Positions 1 through 7,098 of a stretch of 9,163 nt of DNA are shown one piece after another. Source of the stretch: Alphaproteobacteria bacterium (GTDB taxonomy: Bacteria > Pseudomonadota > Alphaproteobacteria > Acetobacterales > Acetobacteraceae); assembly GCA_013298245.1 (NCBI GenBank), contig JAAFHD010000121.1, forward strand, positions 1-9,163, in the 5' to 3' direction. The notes under the pieces are model-generated. The model worked only from the letters and a program-made list of their open reading frames with translations, was not told the origin of the DNA and did no database searches. Within the stretch, counting starts at the first letter, position 1. The number at the start of each line of letters is the position of its first letter. The position numbers and the translations under genes were made by a program.

Positions 1-423
1 TTGCGCCTCGATCGGCAGGCCGGTCGCGGGCGAATAGGGCACGCCGACGCGCGCCCAGAGCAGGCGCATATAGTCGTAGATTTCCGTGACGGTGCCGACG
101 GTCGAGCGCGGATTGTGCGAGGTGGTTTTCTGCTCGATCGAAATCGCCGGTGACAGGCCTTCGATGCTGTCCACATCAGGCTTTTGCATCAGCTGCAGAA
201 ACTGCCGCGCATAGGCGGACAGCGATTCGACATACCGCCGCTGCCCCTCCGCATAGATCGTGTCGAAAGCCAGCGACGACTTGCCCGAACCGGACAGCCC
301 GGTGATGACGGTCAGCCGATCCTTCGGGATATCCACGTCCAGGTTTTTCAGATTGTGCTCGCGCGCGCCGCGGATGCGGATGAAGCGCGCGTCTTGCGCG
401 ATGTCTTGCGGGTCTCGCGGCAT
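1..423 (-). CDS. uvrA: Excinuclease ABC subunit A, N-terminal 141 residues (partial)
   Basis: UvrA is the ATP-dependent DNA-damage sensor of nucleotide excision repair; it loads UvrB at lesions in the cytoplasm. Seen: translation from the ATG at 423 reads [17 protein letters not shown], then the Walker A motif GLSGSGKSS at residues 42-50, then [23 protein letters not shown] and [21 protein letters not shown], all hallmark UvrA stretches. The frame stays open to base 1, so the gene continues beyond the window; a full UvrA is about 950 residues. An AGGA ribosome-binding site (433-430) lies 6 bases before the ATG. It is divergent from ssb, a common arrangement in proteobacteria, and a LexA box sits 17 bases upstream, so SOS control is likely. 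Identity is firm; only the extent is unknown. Confidence 0.97.
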   Translation of the reverse strand, partial: MPRDPQDIAQDARFIRIRGAREHNLKNLDVDIPKDRLTVITGLSGSGKSSLAFDTIYAEGQRRYVESLSAYARQFLQLMQKPDVDSIEGLSPAISIEQKTTSHNPRSTVGTVTEIYDYMRLLWARVGVPYSPATGLPIEAQ

Positions 424-440
424 CGGGAATCCTGGGGAAT

Positions 441-455
441 GTTCGCGTTGCGTTC
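441..455. promoter_or_regulatory. LexA (SOS) box between uvrA and ssb
   Basis: The sequence GTTC-gcgttgc-GTTC is an exact match to the direct-repeat LexA site GTTC-N7-GTTC of alphaproteobacteria, unlike the CTG-N10-CAG palindrome of enterobacteria. It lies 17 bases upstream of the uvrA start and 69 bases upstream of the ssb start. Both genes are classical SOS genes, so one site may repress both. The match and position are seen in the sequence; repression is inferred from the known family. Confidence 0.85.
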
Positions 456-483
456 CGCGATGGGTATGGCAGAGCGCGCCGTC

Positions 484-512
484 TGTAGCTAGTATGCTTG
501 CCGGATTTGCAA
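484..512 (-). promoter_or_regulatory. Candidate uvrA promoter
   Basis: On the minus strand TTGCAA (512-507) is followed after 17 bases by GCTACA (489-484), a plausible sigma-70 pair giving a start near 477. The LexA box would then lie just downstream of the transcription start. The -10 is a weak match, and other pairings in this gap are possible. No convincing promoter for ssb was found in the rest of the gap, although TAGTAT at 490-495 could be a -10 without a clear -35. Confidence 0.25.
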
Positions 513-524
513 GGAACCGTGCGC

Positions 525-1034
525 ATGGCCGGTGTGAACAAAGTCATCCTCCTCGGCCGTCTGGGCAAGGACCCGGAGGTGCGAAATTTCCAGAATGGCG
601 GCCGCGTGGTGAACCTGCGCCTGGCCACCTCCGAGCGCTTCAAGGACCGCGAAGGCAACCAGCAGGAACGCACGGAATGGCATTCCGTCGCGATCTTCAA
701 CGAGAAGCTGGGCGAGGTCGCGGAGCGGTACCTGAAGAAGGGCAGCCAGGTCTATCTGGAAGGCCAGCTGGAAACCCGGAAATGGCAGGACCAGGCCGGC
801 CAGGAGCGCTACACGACCGAGATCGTGCTGCGGCAGTTCCGTGGCGAGTTGTCGCTGGTGGATAGCCGGCCGGGCAGCGGTGGCGGCAGTGACGACATGG
901 GCGGCGAACCTGGCGGCGGTGGCGGCTATGGCGGCGGTCAGCGTGCCGCGGCGCCGGCGCGCAGCACGGGTGGCGCGCAGCGCGGCGGCTGGGACAACAA
1001 GAAGAGCGATCTGGACGACGATATCCCGTTCTGA
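525..1034 (+). CDS. ssb: Single-stranded DNA-binding protein
   Basis: SSB coats single-stranded DNA during replication, recombination and repair and recruits partner enzymes through its C-terminal tip. Seen: 169 residues. The N-terminal OB fold (about 1-112) begins [20 protein letters not shown] and carries W52 and W87 (equivalents of E. coli W54 and W88), with F39 in place of E. coli W40. A Gly-rich flexible linker follows (about 114-160), then the acidic tip DLDDDIPF (162-169). I chose the ATG at 525 because AAGGAA (511-516) lies 8 bases before it and the family starts this way; an in-frame TTG at 498 adds nine unconserved residues. It is divergent from uvrA and shares the LexA box region, so damage induction is likely. 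Length and domain order are normal for the family. Confidence 0.97.
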   Translation: MAGVNKVILLGRLGKDPEVRNFQNGGRVVNLRLATSERFKDREGNQQERTEWHSVAIFNEKLGEVAERYLKKGSQVYLEGQLETRKWQDQAGQERYTTEIVLRQFRGELSLVDSRPGSGGGSDDMGGEPGGGGGYGGGQRAAAPARSTGGAQRGGWDNKKSDLDDDIPF

Positions 1035-1051
1035 GCAGCGAGGGTTGAGGG

Positions 1052-1087
1052 GCGTCCATGCCGGTCACATCGTGACCTCCCGGACGC
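1052..1087 (+). other. Nested inverted repeat / hairpin after ssb
   Basis: An outer stem GCGTCC (1052-1057) / GGACGC (1082-1087) encloses an inner perfect stem GGTCAC (1063-1068) / GTGACC (1072-1077) with a 3-base loop; the internal loop is 5 and 4 bases. It begins 17 bases after the ssb stop. There is no T-tract, so it is not a canonical intrinsic terminator. It could help end or stabilise the ssb transcript, or the inner palindrome could be a protein-binding site. Structure is seen; function is unknown. Confidence 0.4.
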
Positions 1088-1170
1088 TCACGTCTGCGCA
1101 GGGCGCTCCGGGCCTCACCACCGGCTTATACTGCCCTGGCGGGACGCTCTCCAACCAGGATGCGGCCCGA

Positions 1171-1199
1171 TTGGCGACACGCCCGCCGCCCCCTATACC
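1171..1199 (+). promoter_or_regulatory. Predicted gyrA promoter
   Basis: TTGGCG (1171-1176) and TATACC (1194-1199) are separated by exactly 17 bases, a good sigma-70 type promoter. Transcription would start near 1206, giving a leader of about 30 bases before the gyrA ATG at 1236. A second TATACT at 1127-1132 is a good -10 on its own but has no recognisable -35 at the right distance. Confidence 0.55.
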
Positions 1200-1209
1200 G
1201 TTGCGCAAC
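1200..1209. promoter_or_regulatory. Perfect palindrome at the predicted gyrA transcription start
   Basis: GTTGCGCAAC is a perfect 10-base palindrome directly abutting the predicted -10 and covering the expected start site. The position would suit a small operator, or a sequence whose melting responds to supercoiling, since gyrA promoters are often supercoiling-sensitive around the -10/+1 region. A palindrome this short can occur by chance in GC-rich DNA. Confidence 0.25.
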
Positions 1210-1235
1210 AGCGCCCATAAGGCCCGCCACACCGC

Positions 1236-3950
1236 ATGACAGACACCCCCGAGACCACAGACGGCGCCCCGCGCGACATCGCGCCCATCGGCATCGCCAA
1301 GGAGATGCGCAAGAGCTTCCTCGATTACGCGATGAGCGTGATCGTCAGCCGCGCGCTGCCCGATGTGCGCGATGGCTTGAAGCCGGTGCATCGACGCATC
1401 CTGTTTGCCATGCACGAGTCCGGCTACACGGCCGACAAGCCGCACCGCAAATCCGCGCGCGTCGTGGGCGATGTGATGGGCAAGTATCACCCGCATGGCG
1501 ACAGCGCGATCTATGACGCGATGGTCCGCATGGCGCAGCCATTCTCCATGCGCGTGCCGTTGATCGATGGGCAGGGCAATTTCGGCAGCATGGACGGCGA
1601 TGCGCCGGCGGCGATGCGCTACACCGAAGTGCGCTTGGCGAAGTCGGCCGCCGCGCTGCTGAACGGCATCGATGAGGACACGGTCGATTTCGTCCCGAAC
1701 TACGACGAGAGCGGCGAGGAACCGCGCGTCCTGCCCGCCACCTATCCCAACCTTCTGGTGAATGGCGCCAACGGCATCGCCGTCGGCATGGCGACCAACA
1801 TCCCGACCCACAATCCGGGCGAGGTGATCGACGCCACGCTGAAGCTGATCGAGGACCCGGAGACATCGCTCGAAGAGCTGATGCAGATCATCCCCGGCCC
1901 GGATTTCCCGACCGGCGGCATCATCCTCGGCCGCTCCGGCATCCGCTCCGCGTTCGAGACCGGCCGCGGTTCCGTGCCGCTGCGCGCCGCCTGCGAAATC
2001 GAAGACATGCGCGGTGGCCGCCAGGCCATCATCGTCAGCGAAGTGCCCTACCAGGTGAACAAGGCGACGCTGCTGGAAAAAATCGCCGAACTGGTGCGCG
2101 CGAAAGCCATCGAAGGCATCTCCGACCTGCGCGACGAATCCGACCGCGACGGTGTGCGCGTGGTGATCGAATTGAAGCGCGAAGCAACGGCCGAGGTGGT
2201 GCTGAACCAGCTCTACCGCATGACGCAATTGCAGATCAGTTTCGCGGTGAATTTCCTCGCACTGAATGACGGCAAGCCGCAGCAGATGGGCCTGCGCGAC
2301 GCACTCCTCTGCTTCATCCGCTTCCGCGAGGATGTGATCCTGCGCCGCTCGCGCTTCCGCCTGGCGAAGGCGCGCGAACGTGGGCATTTGCTGATCGGCC
2401 TGGCGATCGCCGTCGCCAACATTGACGAGGTCATCCGCGTCATCCGCGAAAGCCCCGATGCAGCGACCGCGCGCGCCGCGCTGATGGCGCGCGACTGGCC
2501 GTCGGGCGATGTCGGCGCGCTGCTCGCGCTCATCCATGACGAAGGCAATGTCGTCACCGCCGAAGGCACCGTGCGCCTGACCGAAGCCCAGGCCCGCGGC
2601 ATCCTGGAATTGCGCCTGCAACGCCTGACCGGCCTTGAGCGCGACAAGATCAACGCCGAACTCGCCGAAGTGGGCGAGACCATCGCCGACCTGCTGGACA
2701 TCCTCGCCAGCCGCCCGCGCCGCATGGATGTGATGCGCGGCGAATTGCTGGCGGTGCGCGAACAGATCGCCTCCCCGCGCATGACGCGCATCGATGACGC
2801 AGCCGCCGACCTGGACGACGAAAGCCTGATCGAACCAGGCACCATGATCGTCACCATCACGCGCGACAGCTATGTGAAGCGCACCGGCCTCGACACCTTC
2901 CGCGCGCAGAATCGCGGCGGGCGTGGGCGCAGCGCCACCGCCACGCGCGAAGACGATGTGGTGATGCGCAGCTTCGTCGCGCACACCCATCAATGGGTGC
3001 TGTTCTTCACCAGCCGCGGCATCGCCTTCCGCAGCAAGGTCTGGCAGCTGCCCGAGGGCGGCACCGGCGGGCGCGGCCGCAGCCTGCGCCAACTGCTGCA
3101 ACTCCAGGATGGCGAAACCATCACCGCCGTGCTGCCGCTGCCGCAGGATGAATCGCTGTGGGAAAACCTGCACCTGGTCTTCGCGACGCGCCAGGGCGGC
3201 GTGCGGCGCAATCGTCTGTCGGACTTCCGCAACGTGCGCGCCGCCGGCCTGATCGCGATGAAGCTGGATGATGGCGACGAACTGATCGGCGTGGCCACCT
3301 GCCGCGAGGGCGATGACGTCTTCCTGGCCACCAAGGGCGGCAAGTGCATCCGCTTCGTGGCCGATGCCGACACGCTGCGCGTCTTTGCCGGGCGCGATTC
3401 GTCGGGCGTGCGCGGCATCCGCCTGCTGGGCGATGACCAGGTGATTTCGCTGGCCGTGCTGGGCCACCTGGACGCCTCGCCTGAAGAACGCGCCGCCTAT
3501 CTGAAACTCGCCGGCGCCAAGCGCCGCGCGGGCGATGAACCCGAGGCACCTTCGGACGAAACAGCCACCGCCGACATCACGCTCGCCGCCGAACGCGTCA
3601 CGCAAATGGAACGCGCCGAACAATTCATCCTGACCATCACCGATGAAGGCTTCGGCAAGCGCAGCAGCGCCTTCGAATACCGCGTCACCGGCCGTGGCGG
3701 GCAGGGCATCACCAATATCGGCTTCTCGGCACGCACCGGCCGCGCGGTCGTCGCCAGCTTCGTCGTGCAGGATGGCGATGACGTGATGCTGGTCACCGAT
3801 GGCGGCCGCCTGATCCGCCTGCCGGCCGACCAGGTGCGCATCACCGGCCGCCAGGCATTCGGCGTCACCATGCTGCGCATGGAGGAAGGCGAGCACATTA
3901 CAAGCTGCTTCCCCGTGCTGGACAGTGGCGGAGAGGAACAGGATGGCTGA
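1236..3950 (+). CDS. gyrA: DNA gyrase subunit A
   Basis: GyrA is the DNA-breaking and rejoining subunit of gyrase, which with GyrB introduces negative supercoils using ATP. Seen: 904 residues. The breakage-reunion core includes [32 protein letters not shown] and the catalytic tyrosine Y129 in AAMRYTE. The quinolone-region residues S90 and D94 match the sensitive type of E. coli S83 and D87. The C-terminal pinwheel carries the GyrA box as QNRGGRG (558-564), which separates it from ParC. An extra segment of about 50 residues (roughly 744-794, [13 protein letters not shown] onward) explains the greater length than E. coli (875). The ATG at 1236 fits the conserved N-terminus; the upstream AAGG (1219-1222) is rather distant. 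The stop overlaps the coaD start by 8 bases. The very long open frame on the opposite strand is a composition artefact. Confidence 0.98.
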   Translation: MTDTPETTDGAPRDIAPIGIAKEMRKSFLDYAMSVIVSRALPDVRDGLKPVHRRILFAMHESGYTADKPHRKSARVVGDVMGKYHPHGDSAIYDAMVRMAQPFSMRVPLIDGQGNFGSMDGDAPAAMRYTEVRLAKSAAALLNGIDEDTVDFVPNYDESGEEPRVLPATYPNLLVNGANGIAVGMATNIPTHNPGEVIDATLKLIEDPETSLEELMQIIPGPDFPTGGIILGRSGIRSAFETGRGSVPLRAACEIEDMRGGRQAIIVSEVPYQVNKATLLEKIAELVRAKAIEGISDLRDESDRDGVRVVIELKREATAEVVLNQLYRMTQLQISFAVNFLALNDGKPQQMGLRDALLCFIRFREDVILRRSRFRLAKARERGHLLIGLAIAVANIDEVIRVIRESPDAATARAALMARDWPSGDVGALLALIHDEGNVVTAEGTVRLTEAQARGILELRLQRLTGLERDKINAELAEVGETIADLLDILASRPRRMDVMRGELLAVREQIASPRMTRIDDAAADLDDESLIEPGTMIVTITRDSYVKRTGLDTFRAQNRGGRGRSATATREDDVVMRSFVAHTHQWVLFFTSRGIAFRSKVWQLPEGGTGGRGRSLRQLLQLQDGETITAVLPLPQDESLWENLHLVFATRQGGVRRNRLSDFRNVRAAGLIAMKLDDGDELIGVATCREGDDVFLATKGGKCIRFVADADTLRVFAGRDSSGVRGIRLLGDDQVISLAVLGHLDASPEERAAYLKLAGAKRRAGDEPEAPSDETATADITLAAERVTQMERAEQFILTITDEGFGKRSSAFEYRVTGRGGQGITNIGFSARTGRAVVASFVVQDGDDVMLVTDGGRLIRLPADQVRITGRQAFGVTMLRMEEGEHITSCFPVLDSGGEEQDG

Positions 3951-4452
3951 GCGCGTCGCACTCTACCCGGGCACCTTTGACCCGGTGACGAACGGGCATA
4001 TCGACATCATCGAGCGCGCCGCGCGCCTGGTGGACCGGCTGGTGGTGGGTGTTGCCATCAACATCGGCAAAGGCCCGATGTTCAGCCTGGAAGAACGCGC
4101 CGAGCTGGTGCAGGCGGAGGCCACGCGCATCGCGCGCGAGACCGGCACCGCGATCGAGGTGCGCCCCTTCACCGGCCTGCTGATCCAGTTCGCGCAGTCG
4201 ATCGGCGCGCAGATGATCGTGCGCGGCCTGCGCGCCGTGTCCGATTTCGACTATGAATTCCAGATGGCCGGCATGAACCACCGGCTGGACGACAGCATCG
4301 AAACCGTCTTCCTGATGGCGTCGGAGACCAACCAGTTCATCGCCTCTCGCTTCGTGAAGGATATCGCGACGATGGGCGGTGACATCAGCAGCTTCGTGCC
4401 GCCCTTGGCCTTCGAACGCACCATGGCGCGCGTGAAAGGACAGACCCCATGA
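3943..4452 (+). CDS. coaD: Phosphopantetheine adenylyltransferase
   Basis: CoaD transfers AMP from ATP to 4'-phosphopantetheine, making dephospho-CoA, the fourth of five steps of CoA synthesis in the cytoplasm. Seen: 169 residues, the usual size. The nucleotidyltransferase motif [12 protein letters not shown] (8-19, with TNGH), [16 protein letters not shown] (94-109), and the [10 protein letters not shown] segment from 133 followed by GGDISSFVP match the family. I chose the ATG at 3943 because GGAGAGGA (3930-3937) lies 5 bases before it and the protein then begins two residues before conserved sequence; a GTG at 3925 only adds MAERNR. The start lies inside the end of gyrA (8-base overlap) and its stop overlaps the next gene by 4 bases, so the three genes are probably translated from one mRNA. 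Confidence 0.96.
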   Translation: MAERVALYPGTFDPVTNGHIDIIERAARLVDRLVVGVAINIGKGPMFSLEERAELVQAEATRIARETGTAIEVRPFTGLLIQFAQSIGAQMIVRGLRAVSDFDYEFQMAGMNHRLDDSIETVFLMASETNQFIASRFVKDIATMGGDISSFVPPLAFERTMARVKGQTP

Positions 4453-5024
4453 ACCGCCGCAATCTTCTCACCCTTCCCCTCATTGGAGCGATGATGACTG
4501 ACAGCAATGAAGCCGATGCCCAGGCGCCGGCGCCGACCGACCGCGAGAACCTGATCCTGCTGGAAATCCCGCATGGCACGGTGACCATTCAGCTGCGCCC
4601 GGACCTGGCCCCGCGCCATGTCGAGCGCATCAAGATCCTCACGCGCCGCGGCTTCTATGACGGCACGCCGTTCCACCGCGTGATCGAAGGCTTCATGGCC
4701 CAAGGCGGCGACCCCACGGGCACCGGCACCGGCGGCTCTGACCTGCCCAACGTGGCGGCCGAATTCAGCCCGCCCAACCGCGCGCGCTTCCTGCGCGGCA
4801 CCTGCGGCATGGCCCGCGCGCAAAGCCCTGACAGCGCCAACAGCCAGTTCTTCATCATGTTCGCACCGGGCTCCTTCCTCGATGGCCAGTACACCATCTG
4901 GGGCCAGGTGATTTCGGGCATGGAAGCGGTGGACCGCATCGCGCGCGGCGCCGGCCAGTCGGGCCAGGTGCGCACGCCGGACCGCATCACGCGCATGCGC
5001 GTGGCCGCCGATGTGCCGGCCTGA
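4449..5024 (+). CDS. Cyclophilin-type peptidyl-prolyl cis-trans isomerase
   Basis: Cyclophilins speed cis-trans isomerisation of Xaa-Pro bonds during protein folding. Seen: 191 residues. The domain (about 34-185) has FHRVIEGFMAQGGD with the catalytic arginine R77, then GTGTGGS, MARAQSPDSANSQFFIMF and LDGQYTIWGQVISGM, closest in pattern to bacterial PpiB. The N-terminus [16 protein letters not shown] followed by an AQA site (24-26) looks like a short signal peptide, suggesting a periplasmic enzyme. AAAGGA (4435-4440), 8 bases before the ATG at 4449, and the ATGA overlap with coaD support this start. A second start, ATG 4494, has its own GGAG 5 bases before it and would give a cytoplasmic form. 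Whether to call it ppiA or ppiB is therefore left open. Confidence 0.93.
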   Translation: MNRRNLLTLPLIGAMMTDSNEADAQAPAPTDRENLILLEIPHGTVTIQLRPDLAPRHVERIKILTRRGFYDGTPFHRVIEGFMAQGGDPTGTGTGGSDLPNVAAEFSPPNRARFLRGTCGMARAQSPDSANSQFFIMFAPGSFLDGQYTIWGQVISGMEAVDRIARGAGQSGQVRTPDRITRMRVAADVPA

Positions 5025-5033
5025 TTGACGTGT

Positions 5034-5076
5034 GGGGCGGGGCGCGCGATAGCGACCCGCCCCGGCGTCACGCCGG
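5034..5076 (+). terminator. GC-rich hairpins after the gyrA-coaD-cyclophilin block
   Basis: Ten bases past the cyclophilin stop, GGGGCGGG (5034-5041) pairs perfectly with CCCGCCCC (5056-5063). An alternative hairpin, CCGGCG-TCA-CGCCGG (5062-5076), overlaps its last two bases. There is no run of T, so this is at best an atypical terminator or a transcript-end stabiliser. The two stems cannot both form completely. Confidence 0.45.
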
Positions 5077-5081
5077 CATCA

Positions 5082-5157
5082 GGGCCGGTAGCTCAGTTGG
5101 TAGAGCACGTGACTTTTAATCATGTGGTCGCGGGTTCGAGTCCCGCCCGGCTCACCA
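5082..5157 (+). tRNA. tRNA-Lys (anticodon TTT)
   Basis: The 76 bases fold into a standard cloverleaf. The acceptor stem is GGGCCGG (5082-5088) with CCGGCTC (5147-5153), including one G-U pair. The D arm is GCTC/GAGC, the anticodon stem CGTGA/TCATG, the loop CTTTTAA with anticodon TTT at 5115-5117, and the T arm GCGGG-TTCGAGT-CCCGC. The discriminator is A and CCA is encoded at 5155-5157. TTT reads the lysine codons AAA and AAG. Confidence 0.97.
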
Positions 5158-5241
5158 CGCATGCCATCCGATCCACCGCGCAGTATTCTGGACACGAATG
5201 TGAAGTAGACCGATCATCACACCCGTCATCCAGGACGCTCC
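5158..5241 (+). other. Leader region between tRNA-Lys and the protease gene
   Basis: This 84-base stretch contains no credible small gene and no promoter I would defend. Its only clear signal is AGGA at 5232-5235, 6 bases before the protease ATG. It shows no repeat of the tRNA 3' end, so there is no visible attachment-site scar here. Confidence 0.5.
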
Positions 5242-7098
5242 ATGTCAGGCTCTCTCAACACCAATCTCGCGCCGATCTACCAGCAGAACGCGGCGCTGAT
5301 GCGCCTGGATCTGTTCCGCGCCGACGCCCGCTTCGTCGGCATCGATGGCCGCGGCGTCACCATCGCCATCATCGACACCGGCCTCGACCTCGACCACAGC
5401 TTCTTCGGCGGTGACAACGACGGCAACGGCATCGCCGACCGCGTGCGCTACCAGTTCGATTTCTCTGGCCGCAATGACGGCAACGCGACGGATTTCGCGG
5501 GCCACGGCACGCATGTCGCGTCCATCGCCGCATCGTCCAATCCATCGCTGCTGGGCGTCGCACCAGGCGCCAGCCTCGCCATCCTGAAGGTCTTCCCCGA
5601 CGCCGCGAACGCATCCGCCACCAGCACCGACATCGTCGAAGCCCTGACCTGGGCGGCCAATAACCGCGCTGCGCTCAACATCGTCGCGGTCAATCTCTCG
5701 CTCGGTTCGGGCAATTTCTCCAACACCGCCACCGCCACCTACGCGACCGCGCCGATGGACCGGCTGTATCACGACTATGCCGCCGTGGTGGTCGCATCCG
5801 GCAATGCCTATCGCGGCAACCAGACGCAGGGCGTCGCCAGCCCGTCCACAGATTTCTGGGCCTGGTCGATCGGCGCGCTCACGCCATCGGGCAACATCGC
5901 CGACTTCTCCCAGCGCAGCGAAGCGCTGACCGCCGTCTTCGCCCCCGGCGTCAACATCGAGGCCGCCTGGTGGAATGGCGGCACGCAATGGGCCGGCGGC
6001 ACATCCATGGCAGCACCGCAGATCAGCGGCATGGTCGCGCTGATGCAGCAGGTCCATATCCGCGCCACCGGATACCTGATGTCCGTGCCTGACCTTGAAG
6101 CCACGATGTACGCCAGTTCCATCCCATTCGTGGATGCGGAAATCGCGGATGGCGTGGCGAATACGCTCGGCACCTATTACCGCGTGGACGCGCTGGGCTG
6201 GGGTGTCGCGGTGCTGAACAAGGCCTTCGCCGGCACCACCTTTGATGATCGCCTGGTCGGCACCACGGTCGCCGACGCCATCCGCGGCGATGCCGGCAAT
6301 GACACCATCTTCGGCGGTGCGGGCAATGACACGCTGTCAGGCGGCGTCTGGGATGACCGCCTGTTCGGCGAAGACGGCAATGACGTGACCTATGGCAATG
6401 CCGGCCATGACGTGCTGGTCGGTGGCTGGGGCAATGACAGCATCTTCGGCGAGGACGGCAATGATGTCGGCTTCGGCGAAGGCGGCGCCGACCGCATCAT
6501 CCTCGGCGCCGGCGAAGACCGCGGCTATGGCCAGGACGGCGACGACACCATGTTCGGCGAGGGCGACAACGACCTTCTCGTCGGCGGCCTCGGCGCCGAC
6601 ATGCTGTACGGCCAGAATGGCGAGGACCAGATCTTCGGCGAACCCGGCAATGACGTGCTGGCCGGCGGCCATGGCCATGACGGCCTCTATGGCCAGGACG
6701 GCAACGACATCCTGTGGGGCGAGACCGATAATGACGTGCTGAACGGCGGCGCCGGCCAGGACACGCTGTATGGCGGCTCGGGCGGCGACATCTTCTTCTT
6801 CGACCGGCCCAATGGCGGCACCGACATGATCATGGATTTCAACGGCGCGGAGGGCGACCACATCTACGTCGCAGGCGCCGCCTTCTCGGCCCCGGCGGGC
6901 TTCCAGCTAACCCTCGGCACCGGTTTCCACACCGGCGCCGGCGCGCGCCCCAATGCGCAGACCGCCACCTTCTACCGCGACACCAACAGCCAGGCGCTGT
7001 GGTTCGACCCCGATGGCAGCGGGCCTTCTGGCGCGCATGTGGTGGCGTTCATCATCGGCAATGTCGCGCTGGACGCGAGCGACATCGTCTTCGTCTGA
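5242..7098 (+). CDS. Secreted subtilisin-like (S8) serine protease with C-terminal RTX repeats
   Basis: A predicted extracellular endopeptidase of 618 residues. Seen: the S8 domain (about 30-330) has the triad D45 in IAIIDTG, H88 in GHGTHVA and S255 in GGTSMAAP, plus the oxyanion asparagine N188 in VASGNA, so it should be active. A loop at 58-66 (DNDGNGIAD) resembles a Ca2+-binding loop. Nineteen RTX nonapeptides (349-519, GGxGxDxxx type) then form a Ca2+-binding beta-roll, followed by a 100-residue C-terminal domain ending DIVFV. There is no signal peptide or propeptide; with RTX repeats this points to type I secretion with a C-terminal signal, although no transporter is encoded nearby. The start is supported by AGGA 6 bases upstream. 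The C-terminal 234 residues are colinear with those of the convergent RTX protein. The natural substrate is unknown. Confidence 0.93.
   Translation: MSGSLNTNLAPIYQQNAALMRLDLFRADARFVGIDGRGVTIAIIDTGLDLDHSFFGGDNDGNGIADRVRYQFDFSGRNDGNATDFAGHGTHVASIAASSNPSLLGVAPGASLAILKVFPDAANASATSTDIVEALTWAANNRAALNIVAVNLSLGSGNFSNTATATYATAPMDRLYHDYAAVVVASGNAYRGNQTQGVASPSTDFWAWSIGALTPSGNIADFSQRSEALTAVFAPGVNIEAAWWNGGTQWAGGTSMAAPQISGMVALMQQVHIRATGYLMSVPDLEATMYASSIPFVDAEIADGVANTLGTYYRVDALGWGVAVLNKAFAGTTFDDRLVGTTVADAIRGDAGNDTIFGGAGNDTLSGGVWDDRLFGEDGNDVTYGNAGHDVLVGGWGNDSIFGEDGNDVGFGEGGADRIILGAGEDRGYGQDGDDTMFGEGDNDLLVGGLGADMLYGQNGEDQIFGEPGNDVLAGGHGHDGLYGQDGNDILWGETDNDVLNGGAGQDTLYGGSGGDIFFFDRPNGGTDMIMDFNGAEGDHIYVAGAAFSAPAGFQLTLGTGFHTGAGARPNAQTATFYRDTNSQALWFDPDGSGPSGAHVVAFIIGNVALDASDIVFV
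6286..6798 (+). repeat. RTX nonapeptide array of the protease (19 units of 27 bp)
   Basis: Nineteen consecutive 9-residue units run without insertion or deletion, from GDAGNDTIF to GGSGGDIFF. Typical units are GGAGNDTLS and GQDGNDILW. In RTX proteins the GGxGxD turns bind Ca2+ and pairs of units form one 18-residue coil of a parallel beta-roll that folds only outside the cell. Some units have degenerate Ca2+ positions, for example LGAGEDRGY and GEGDNDLLV. From 6421 to 6744 the units follow a higher-order pattern of three (81 bp). Confidence 0.9.
6394..7098 (+). repeat. Arm A of a 705-bp imperfect inverted repeat (protease C-terminal module)
   Basis: Codons 385-618 plus stop, starting at GNAGHDVLV, align without any gap to the C-terminal module of the RTX protein on the other strand (7909-8613); both stretches are exactly 705 bases. 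In the last 103 residues I count 74 identities by hand. Perfect inverted DNA matches include 34 bases (6424-6457 with 8550-8583) and 40 bases (6786-6825 with 8182-8221). The arms face each other across the lipoprotein gene. Confidence 0.88.

Noticed and set aside
498..524. Upstream TTG start for ssb adding nine residues
   Set aside because: The ATG at 525 has a well-placed AAGGAA and matches the conserved SSB N-terminus; the extension does not.
260..865. A 201-residue plus-strand frame across uvrA, the intergenic gap and ssb
   Set aside because: It crosses two certain genes in other frames and covers the LexA box; its translation is Arg/Pro/Gly-rich with no recognisable domain.
1065..3896. 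A 943-residue open frame on the minus strand opposite gyrA
   Set aside because: It lies wholly against a certain gyrA, is rich in Ala, His, Asp and Gly as expected for the complement of high-GC codons, shows no domain, and has no ribosome-binding site that stands out. Long antisense frames are routine in such genomes.
3925..3942. Upstream GTG start for coaD
   Set aside because: The ribosome-binding site GGAGAGGA lies between this GTG and the ATG at 3943, which fits the family N-terminus.
5245..6057. A 270-residue minus-strand frame opposite the protease domain
   Set aside because: The plus strand carries a complete S8 catalytic triad; the antisense product is low-complexity with no motifs.
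6286..6798. Regular 27-bp repeats that could suggest a CRISPR array or satellite
   Set aside because: The repeats are in frame with the coding sequence, have no spacers, and encode classical RTX nonapeptides; the same holds for 8209-8694.
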